Of a stretch of 6,546 bases of DNA, positions 5,516-6,546 are shown piece by piece. A model generated the notes under the pieces. That model was not told where the DNA came from, made no database searches, and saw only the letters and a list, made by a program, of their open reading frames with translations. This stretch comes from an uncultured Eubacteriales bacterium (GTDB lineage Bacteria > Bacillota > Clostridia > Oscillospirales > Oscillospiraceae): positions 1 to 6,546 of the forward strand of contig CABPXX010000076.1 of NCBI GenBank assembly GCA_902461475.1, written 5' to 3'. How positions within the stretch are numbered: position 1 is the stretch's first letter; each line of letters begins with the position of its first letter. The translations under genes were made by a program, and so were the position numbers.

Positions 5516-5528
5516 AGGTAATTCCTCC

Positions 5529-6020
5529 TTATTGTTCCTGGGCCCCATTGACCCGATTCTGTACCTGGGTAATAATCTGTCTCGGGACAAATTCCGATAG
5601 GTCTGCCCCGTATCTCGCCATTTCTTTCACGACGGTGGAGCTGAGATAGGCGTACTTGGGACTGGTGTACAAAAACACGGTGTCCAGCTCCTCATACAGT
5701 TTGGCATTGATCATGGCCATTTGAATCTCAGACTCATAGTCGGACACGGCCCGCAAACCCTTCACCAGCACCTTGGCCCCGTGCTGTCTGGCGTAGTCGG
5801 CCAGCAGCTGGCGGGAACAGTCCACCTTCACATTTGGTAGTCCTTCCGTCACCTTCTCAATGAGTTCCACCCGCTCTTCCGGGGTGAACAGGCCGTTTTT
5901 GCTGGAATTGACCATCACACACACGATGAGCTCGTCAAAGATGGCGGCCGCCCGCTTGATGATGTTCAAATGCCCCAGCGTCACCGGGTCAAAGCTGCCG
6001 GGGTAGATGGCTCGTTTCAT
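5529..6020 (-). CDS. coaD: Phosphopantetheine adenylyltransferase CoaD
   Basis: This 163-residue enzyme transfers AMP from ATP to 4'-phosphopantetheine, giving dephospho-CoA, the penultimate step of coenzyme A synthesis in the cytoplasm. The nucleotidyltransferase signature is at the N-terminus: YPGSFDPVTLGHLNII (6-21), with T14-x-G16-H17 for ATP binding. The pantetheine/ATP-side motifs follow: VKGLRAVSDYESEIQMAMIN and the late YLSSTVVKE with the family's S/T-x-V-K-E pattern. The length equals the family's usual 160 or so. The ATG at 6018-6020 is chosen because the protein then begins MKRAIYPGSFDP, as CoaD proteins do. AGGAG lies 11 nt upstream, and a GTG at 6030-6032 is only 1 nt from that site. 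The gene begins 4 nt after the rsmD stop, the common Firmicute arrangement, and probably also has its own promoter inside rsmD. Confidence 0.97.
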   Translation of the reverse strand: MKRAIYPGSFDPVTLGHLNIIKRAAAIFDELIVCVMVNSSKNGLFTPEERVELIEKVTEGLPNVKVDCSRQLLADYARQHGAKVLVKGLRAVSDYESEIQMAMINAKLYEELDTVFLYTSPKYAYLSSTVVKEMARYGADLSEFVPRQIITQVQNRVNGAQEQ

Positions 6021-6024
6021 TGGG

Positions 6025-6546
6025 TCACACACTCCTGCGGTACAAGGTCAGCTTGATCTTCCCGTACCGGTAGTCACGCCCCTTCTCATAGGGGGCCGCA
6101 AGCTCCGGAAGCTCGGCTTCCACTGGAGACTCGCATACTATTATACCATTTCTCGACACAATGTCAATTGCCGTCATGCGTTCCAGGGCCTGTTTTATAC
6201 AGTCAGAGGCATAGGGCGGGTCGAGAAACACCAGGTCATAGGGCCCCTTGGCGCTGGCCAGGAAGGCGTCGAACTCCTTTTGGTGGAAGGCCGCCCGGTC
6301 GGTGAGGTTGCAGGCCTTCACATTGTCCCGCACGATCTTCATGGCCGCAGGCGAGTGGTCCACAAAATCGCACCAGGCCGCCCCCCGGGACAGGCACTCA
6401 ATGCCCAGCTGTCCGGTGCCGGCAAACAGGTCCAGCACCCGTCGGCCGGGAATGTCAAACTGAATGATGTTGAAAAGCCCCTCTTTCACCCGGTCGGTGG
6501 TGGGGCGGGTGTCCATGCCGGGCAGCTCCTTGAGCCGCTTTCCCCG
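6025..6546 (-). CDS. rsmD: 16S rRNA (guanine-966 N2) methyltransferase RsmD, partial (5' end off window)
   Basis: The frame is open to the right edge, and the visible 173 residues start RGKRLKELPGMDTRPTTDRVKE. In RsmD this stretch follows roughly ten N-terminal residues (M-R-V-I-x-G...), so the true start is outside the window; the internal ATG at 6514-6516 should not be used. The protein methylates N2 of G966 in 16S rRNA using SAM. Numbered from the first visible residue, the SAM-binding strand and loop VLDLFAGTGQLGIE are at 37-50, an acidic second-strand residue is at FVD (61-63), and the catalytic motif DPPY is at 109-112. The gene precedes coaD with 4 nt between them, the classical rsmD-coaD pair. 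Codons near 6134-6160 are unusually A/T-rich for this gene because a promoter is embedded there. Confidence 0.95.
   Translation of the reverse strand, partial: RGKRLKELPGMDTRPTTDRVKEGLFNIIQFDIPGRRVLDLFAGTGQLGIECLSRGAAWCDFVDHSPAAMKIVRDNVKACNLTDRAAFHQKEFDAFLASAKGPYDLVFLDPPYASDCIKQALERMTAIDIVSRNGIIVCESPVEAELPELAAPYEKGRDYRYGKIKLTLYRRSV
6140..6167 (-). promoter_or_regulatory. Consensus sigma-A promoter inside rsmD, driving coaD
   Basis: On the minus strand, TTGACA (6162-6167) and TATAAT (6140-6145) are both perfect consensus hexamers separated by 16 nt, and the bases before the -10 give the extended motif TGG-TATAAT. The expected start is near 6133, leaving a leader of about 110 nt before the coaD ATG. 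The codons it spans include AGA, ATA, ATA and GTA, which are out of character in this GC-rich gene and suggest selection for the DNA signal. Confidence 0.82.

Noticed and set aside
5513..5590. Longer start (TTG at 5588-5590) for the coiled-coil gene
   Set aside because: The added 25 residues overlap the coaD 3' end and include the translated ribosome binding site. The ATG at 5513-5515 has a near-perfect AAGGAGG.

Overview
The window is a stretch of housekeeping chromosome, almost certainly from a GC-rich, spore-forming member of the Clostridia; an Oscillospiraceae/Flavonifractor-like gut Firmicute is my best guess. The evidence is the Gram-positive dcw order mraZ-rsmH-ftsL-pbp, a class B PBP with two PASTA domains, a candidate mother-cell sigma-E promoter, and a Clostridia-type coiled-coil gene directly behind coaD. 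All supported genes lie on the minus strand, so transcription runs from high to low coordinates.

Upstream module (about 6546 to 4955): the 3' part of rsmD (16S rRNA m2G966 methyltransferase), then coaD (phosphopantetheine adenylyltransferase), then an uncharacterised 170-residue coiled-coil protein. They are tightly packed (gaps of 4 and 13 nt) and end at a clear intrinsic terminator (4955-4987). A promoter with two perfect consensus hexamers and an extended -10 lies inside the rsmD coding sequence (6140-6167) and probably drives coaD and the coiled-coil gene independently.

Intergenic region (4698-5002): it holds that terminator, a sigma-A-type promoter for the division and cell-wall cluster (4743-4771), and a three-box direct repeat (TGGAG boxes with 5-nt spacers, 4708-4732) that is an MraZ autoregulatory operator. 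A further two-box copy sits in inverted orientation about 170 bp upstream (4896-4910).

Cell division/cell wall module (4697 to 1): mraZ (repressor of the cluster), rsmH (16S rRNA m4C1402 methyltransferase), ftsL (division scaffold protein), a class B penicillin-binding protein of the SpoVD/FtsI type, and the start of an unrecognised gene with a Rossmann-like glycine motif that overlaps the PBP gene and runs off the left edge. The 141-nt gap between ftsL and the PBP gene carries a near-ideal sigma-E-type promoter (2758-2788) followed by a perfect 12-bp hairpin. This suggests that the PBP gene has its own sporulation-specific transcription, as spoVD does in Bacillus.

I see no mobile elements, CRISPR arrays, tRNAs or rRNAs. 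The genes themselves are ordinary; the regulatory layer between and inside them is the interesting part.
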